29,618 nucleotides of DNA from CAZDCZ01 sp964504155. GTDB lineage: Bacteria > Bacteroidota > Bacteroidia > Bacteroidales > UBA12077. The notes under the pieces were generated by a model. It ran no database searches. It was not told the DNA's origin and saw nothing but the letters and a program-made list of their open reading frames with translations. Below are positions 27,201 through 29,618 of the stretch, one piece after another; the first letter of the stretch is position 1, and each line of letters begins with the position of its first letter. The position numbers and the translations under genes were made by a program. The stretch covers positions 1 through 29,618 of the forward strand of contig CAZDCZ010000039.1 of assembly GCA_964504155.1 (NCBI GenBank), read 5' to 3'.

Positions 27201-27308
27201 ACAATCCCAAAAACTTGTTGTGGGCTCAATAGTAAGCAAGTATACCGCCGATGCTATTAAAAACACTATCCAACCGCTTATACGATTTACCGTTTTAAAA
27301 TCTTTCAT
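24264..27308 (-). CDS. DUF2723 family polytopic membrane protein (GT-C-like glycosyltransferase)
   Basis: A 1014-residue inner-membrane protein with about twelve hydrophobic segments from residue 13 to roughly 600. The N-terminal DUF2723 signature is TIEPTTSFWDCGEFIATAF followed by GHPPGAPLF. The Asp-containing first periplasmic loop is the expected catalytic site of GT-C enzymes, and the family is distantly related to protein O-mannosyltransferases. A large soluble region follows, ending in TPR-like helices (about 890-1014). The family is widespread in Bacteroidota, and an O-glycosylation role has been proposed. The length is normal. The gene stands alone between a terminator downstream and the accessory region upstream. 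Confidence 0.9.
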   Translation of the reverse strand: MKDFKTVNRISGWIVFLIASAVYLLTIEPTTSFWDCGEFIATAFKLEVGHPPGAPLFMILARFFSLFASDNVNVAKMVNSMSALASSFTILFLFWSITHLAKKLYSNSEELSKGNMIAVIGSGVVGALAYTFSDTFWFSAVEGEVYALSSLFTAMVFWAILKWENVANEKYANRWLILIAYLMGLSIGVHLLNLLAIPAIVFVYYFKKYETDKKGIFYALVISVILIAVIMYGIIPGIVKLASKFELLFVNGVGMPFNTGNLFYSVLLISIIIFGIYYTHKKKKVILNTILLAFTVIVIGYSSFTMIVIRSLANPPMDENNPETVFSLVNYLNREQYGSRPLVKGQYYNAPVVDSKEPYTYRQKNGKYIKQFSLNSIYKYDKRFTTVFPRMYSPNPEHIKEYKKWANIKGRKITITGQDGESKIEYIPTFGENIKFFFRYQINHMYLRYFWWNFAGKQNDIQGQGGSLHGNWLSGIKFYDDMRLGPQENLPVKYKNNKSRNKYYMLPFLLGLIGFLYQYKKNKKDFWVVTMLFVLTGLAIVVYLNQTPLQPRERDYAYAGSFYAFAIWIGLGVMGISNLLSKKLPKVVGASLATVICLALVPGIMASENWDDHDRSDRYIARDYAYNYLNSCAPNAILFTNGDNDTFPLWYAQEVEGIRTDVRVVNLSLLNTGWYIDQMKRKAYESEPVPFSMNHEQYLQGKRDQVYIFERIDDYVDLRKIVDFVADDDDRTKLKISATDMINYIPTKKFILPVDSAKVVSNGTVKLENADMILPEIRWEINKRRVLKSELMMLDLLATNKWERPVYFVSAGGDSNIGLDKYLQLEGFAYRLVPIKTEPQDFLSIGRIDTDILYDNLMNKFHWGNMNDTNIWIDHTINRTTSVIRIRNKFSRLAGKLIEEGKKEKAVAALDKCVELMPNKNFPYDLFTLDIIENYYKVGEIEKANEIAKKFAGICEHDMNYYFALKEPFASSVDYDKRVSAHIMQKLIEISRRYKQIELSKEIEQSFNNALRFL

Positions 27309-27459
27309 ATATAAATCTTTCTTTAATAATATATTCTATAACTATGCTTCATTAATAAAATTGCTCCGAAAATACGCAAATTAGCAATAATCTGAAAATA
27401 TTTCGAAAAAAAAGGAATTACTTAATATTTATTAGCATGCGAAACTTGATATTTTATTT

Positions 27460-27525
27460 ATCTAACATTTATATATTAGCCCGGATTGCAAACCCGCGCT
27501 AGCCGAATTTGAACGCGTGTTAGGC
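27460..27525 (-). other. attC-like spacer containing a REP-like hairpin
   Basis: On the minus strand GCCTAAC (plus 27519-27525) matches RYYYAAC and sits 15 bases past the PIN stop. GTTAGAT (plus 27460-27466) matches GTTRRRY, giving a 66-bp unit within the usual attC size range. Inside, 27477-27487 and 27491-27501 form an 11-bp hairpin with two mismatches around GCA (TAGCCCGGATT/AACCCGCGCTA), G+C-rich in AT-rich DNA. Internal L-box pairing is poor, so this may simply be a REP-like element. The rest of 27309-27540 shows no gene. Confidence 0.35.
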
Positions 27526-27540
27526 TCCACAGATATGATT

Positions 27541-28104
27541 CTAAATAAGTGAATGAATATAGTTTGCAGAGTCGTTTAAACCATTTTTCCTAAATCTATC
27601 CAAAACCTGAAATTCATCTAAGTCAGGATTAGTACGATTTAACACTAAGTCTCTGAATGCTTTTACCGCACGTTCTTGATTTAAATCTATAATATCAGTT
27701 ATAAAATCATCAACTTTTTTAGCACTTAAACCAAAGTTTGCCAAATACTTTTTGGGGAAGTCTTTAATATTGTTTGTAACAATAAGATTTGCATTTGTCT
27801 TGATTGCTGCAGCTAATACATGTCTATCTTTTTCATCTGGAAGATTTAATCCATCTATAAGAGATTCATAATTTTCTACAAAGGCATCAGGAAATGCTAA
27901 CTGAGCTTTTTGAATTCTTTTGTTTGCTTCTTCCTGAAAGATTCCTTTTCTTATCATTACATCGTTCCATTCATCAAATATATGTTTGCTCCATTTGGGA
28001 ATGTACAATTCATGATAGGCAAACCAAAATAATAAGTCACGAATGTCAATTGGATATATCACATTCGTATCTAAAATACAAGTAAATCTCACACTATGAA
28101 TCAT
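27541..28104 (-). CDS. PIN-domain toxin of a toxin-antitoxin pair
   Basis: A 187-residue PIN_3-type ribonuclease, presumed toxin. The four acidic residues of the PIN site are visible: Asp12 (ILDTNVIYP), Glu45 (IFDEWND), Asp93 (PDEKDRHVLAAAI) and Asp115 (IVTNNIKDFP). The C-terminal ~50 residues extend beyond the core fold. It overlaps the upstream HTH gene by 11 bases on the same strand, the arrangement of co-translated antitoxin-toxin operons. It is expected to cleave RNA in the cytoplasm when unbound; the target is unknown. No truncation is seen. A G+C-rich hairpin follows the stop. Confidence 0.88.
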   Translation of the reverse strand: MIHSVRFTCILDTNVIYPIDIRDLLFWFAYHELYIPKWSKHIFDEWNDVMIRKGIFQEEANKRIQKAQLAFPDAFVENYESLIDGLNLPDEKDRHVLAAAIKTNANLIVTNNIKDFPKKYLANFGLSAKKVDDFITDIIDLNQERAVKAFRDLVLNRTNPDLDEFQVLDRFRKNGLNDSANYIHSLI

Positions 28105-28549
28105 ATAAGCCTAATTCTTCATCAGATTTCATAATATCAATCAATAATTGCTTCTGTTTTTCTTTCATACTTTTCTTATACTTTATTACATCTTCATATT
28201 TAACTCTTCTATGTCTACCTACTTTTGTAAAACTAATTTCACCATTTTCAAGCAATTTTACAAAATGAGGTCTGGAGCATCCCAATATTTCAGCTGCTAC
28301 TTGAGTTGTTATTTCTGTAGCTATTGGAACAATAGAGATAAGTTTTCCTTGACTTGTTGCCTTTAAAATATCAGCTAAAAGTTTCAAGGCGTTCAATGGA
28401 ATTCTAATTTTTTCAGAAGTCTCTTCAATTTCTATCTCCGGATTATCTAAGTTTATTTCTTTCAACATAGAGGCTAATGCATCATATGATTCCATTGCAG
28501 TCTTTTGTTCTTCTTTAGAAGGTCTTTTTATATTTTCAATAAGTTCCAT
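28094..28549 (-). CDS. Helix-turn-helix antitoxin (excisionase-like)
   Basis: A 151-residue protein pairing with the PIN toxin downstream. An N-terminal helical region (1-75) precedes an excisionase/MerR-like winged helix: TTQVAAEILGCSRPHFVKLLE (recognition helix, about 85-105 in part) and ISFTKVGRHRRVKYEDVIKYKK. The acidic C terminus (DEELGLYDS) may contact the toxin. The domain type is that of known PIN-partner antitoxins that repress their own operon. An inverted repeat overlapping a -7 box lies 32 bases upstream, consistent with autoregulation. The 11-base overlap with the toxin gene supports coupled translation. Confidence 0.87.
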   Translation of the reverse strand: MELIENIKRPSKEEQKTAMESYDALASMLKEINLDNPEIEIEETSEKIRIPLNALKLLADILKATSQGKLISIVPIATEITTQVAAEILGCSRPHFVKLLENGEISFTKVGRHRRVKYEDVIKYKKSMKEKQKQLLIDIMKSDEELGLYDS

Positions 28550-28574
28550 ATCGCAAAAGTTTTAATAGTTTTTA

Positions 28575-28612
28575 CAAATATAAACGAAATATTCGAAACG
28601 TTGTTTCGTTTA
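28575..28612 (-). promoter_or_regulatory. Toxin-antitoxin promoter and operator
   Basis: TAAACGAAA (28581-28589) and TTTCGTTTA (28604-28612) form a perfect 9-bp inverted repeat with a 14-base centre that holds a third CGAAA. The minus-strand -7 box TATATTTG (plus 28575-28582) overlaps the gene-proximal arm by two bases. A dimer of the HTH antitoxin bound here would block the promoter. Confidence 0.6.
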
Positions 28613-28660
28613 TTTCTATTATTTTGTTTGTTTCTTTTATTGGTTGCGAATATACATTAC

Positions 28661-28793
28661 GTCCAACGGTCTTAGCTTAAGCTTTGACGGGGAGTTTCGC
28701 CTAGTTTCAATATCCCCCGTTACCAAAAATAAAGATAAGTAAAATTGTCAAAAAAACACTAAACCCTATATGCTTTATGACCCGATGTTATGC
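28661..28793 (-). other. attC-like 133-bp spacer between the DUF2971 and toxin-antitoxin units
   Basis: On the minus strand GCATAAC (plus 28787-28793) stands just past the DUF2971 stop and GTTGGAC (plus 28661-28667) closes the unit; the second fits GTTRRRY exactly. Pairing continues inward (AAC..GGTC..AAGC with GCTT..GACC..GTT). A hairpin ACGGGGA/TCCCCCGT at 28687-28693 and 28713-28720 and the palindrome AGCTTAAGCT at 28675-28684 lie between. No coding frame is present. Confidence 0.45.
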
Positions 28794-28807
28794 GCTGTAT
28801 TATGAAT
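28788..28807. repeat. Left arm of inverted repeat bracketing the DUF2971 gene
   Basis: TTATGCGCTGTATTATGAAT matches the reverse complement of 29595-29614 at 17 of 20 positions, with blocks of 7 and 10 identical bases. It covers the gene's stop codon region. Confidence 0.7.
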
Positions 28808-29612
28808 TTAATATTTTACTTATATTAGGTTTCTCATAGATTTCGGATTTAAGAATAGGATTTTTAAACTTTAATTTTTTTAGAACTTCTTTTAAACCAT
28901 CAAACTTTTCATTTGAGATTCTTGGGTCAAATACAATTTCTTCAAAGACTTCATTAAAATTAATTTCATAATGAAAAATATTGTCTGAAATACTAAGAAT
29001 TTTGTCATCCAGTGCAAGAATATGATAGACACCAATTCTTAATTCTTCTTCATTCCGGAAAGGTCTTCTTTTTATATATAAAGACTTTAAATACAATTCA
29101 ATATTATTTTCCTTATAGTTAGTTCTGAAAAAATTAAACATTTCACTTTTAGTTAAATATTCTACTTTACCAACAAAACATGTTATTTCTTCATCCCAGA
29201 ATTCATCTTCTTCGCGGTTATCAAATAATCTTTTAGGATTGGTTTCAATTCTCTGTACGATAGGTGAATTAATAAGCGAGTCAATTAGCTTTCTTGCCGT
29301 ACTTTTTAATCTGACGCTTTCCTTGTTAGGCGAATATGTTCTCCAAAGTAAATCATTTTCTTCACTAAATGACCAACATTGAGCATAAGTATAATATTTC
29401 ATGCTCGAAATAGAATATCCCCTTTTCTTGTTAAATTCAGAGTTTGTTAATAGATTTTCAAATGGATCATCCCACAAAAATGTCCTTACAAAAGAATTTT
29501 TGCCAGTCTTTAAGACTTGAACTAATCTATCATAATCAACAATACGATAAACTGGTTTATCTAATTCACTGTCTAGTATGTTAAGTTGTTTCGCATTCAT
29601 AATATTGCGCAT
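28800..29612 (-). CDS. DUF2971 family protein
   Basis: A 270-residue soluble protein of unknown function. DUF2971 features are the opening VYRIVDYDRLVQVLKTGK, FLWDDPFENLL (the DPFE block), CWSFSEENDLLWRTYS and FRNEEELRIGVY. No signal peptide, membrane segment or known catalytic motif was recognised. I use the ATG at 29612; the ATG at 29600 (MNAKQLNIL) is equally plausible. The frame stays open to the window edge, so the true start could lie beyond it. The gene is enclosed by a 20-bp inverted repeat and followed by an attC-like spacer, suggesting it arrived as a discrete unit. Confidence 0.75.
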   Translation of the reverse strand: MRNIMNAKQLNILDSELDKPVYRIVDYDRLVQVLKTGKNSFVRTFLWDDPFENLLTNSEFNKKRGYSISSMKYYTYAQCWSFSEENDLLWRTYSPNKESVRLKSTARKLIDSLINSPIVQRIETNPKRLFDNREEDEFWDEEITCFVGKVEYLTKSEMFNFFRTNYKENNIELYLKSLYIKRRPFRNEEELRIGVYHILALDDKILSISDNIFHYEINFNEVFEEIVFDPRISNEKFDGLKEVLKKLKFKNPILKSEIYEKPNISKILNS

Positions 29613-29614
29613 AC
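29595..29614. repeat. Right arm of inverted repeat bracketing the DUF2971 gene
   Basis: This is the partner of 28788-28807 and overlaps both candidate start codons of the DUF2971 gene. It lies four bases from the window end, so the repeat may extend further. Confidence 0.7.
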
Positions 29615-29618
29615 CGGT

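Noticed and set aside
27097..27384. Plus-strand open frame of 95 codons opposite the start of the DUF2723 gene
   Set aside because: It is antisense to the conserved N-terminal signature of a well-recognised family and lacks any recognisable domain.
27477..27525. tRNA gene in the G+C-rich stretch after the PIN gene
   Set aside because: The sequence forms one hairpin but no cloverleaf. There is no acceptor stem pairing, T-loop GTTCRA in position, or anticodon arm.

Overview
The window comes from an AT-rich member of the Bacteroidota. Four things point there. Several secreted proteins end in type IX secretion (T9SS) sorting domains (12552-17998 and 21757-23664). There is a large DUF2723 membrane protein. 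Genes lack Shine-Dalgarno sequences. Promoters of the TTTG-N19-TAnnTTTG kind are present, the best at 24083-24113. Order and species cannot be fixed from the sequence alone.

Layout. 1-5614 (plus strand): a TolC-type outer-membrane channel and a MacA/HlyD-type adaptor, closed by a strong terminator, then tsaB, efp and a GAF-like/SpoIIE phosphatase. 5781-7697 (minus): a Kef-type cation/proton antiporter with RCK domains. 7917-9770 (plus): a two-gene unit of a CDP-glycerol-type polymer phosphotransferase and a LicC-like nucleotidyltransferase, probably making a phosphopolyol or phosphocholine surface decoration. 9802-12051 (minus): a Pif1/RecD-like helicase with a C-terminal helix-turn-helix.

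12052-18756 is the most accessory-looking part. It holds three minus-strand T9SS cargo genes, the last of them (sortilin/BNR-like) broken by one in-frame TAA. The block is bounded by directly repeated ~121-bp double-hairpin elements (one copy on the left, two on the right) and a 170-bp imperfect palindrome. The right-hand copies sit in a 259-bp direct duplication that carries an extra copy of the last 11 codons and stop of the neighbouring gene.

18757-27308 (all minus) carries a gluzincin/beta-propeller/beta-barrel protein, a secreted EEP-type nuclease with a T9SS-like tail, a SUI1/YciH-like initiation factor and the DUF2723 protein.

27309-29618 looks like a small array of exchangeable units: a PIN toxin/HTH antitoxin pair with its own operator, and a DUF2971 gene bracketed by a 20-bp inverted repeat. 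They are separated by attC-like, foldable spacers with GTTRRRY/RYYYAAC-type ends. No integrase, transposase, CRISPR array, rRNA or tRNA was seen.
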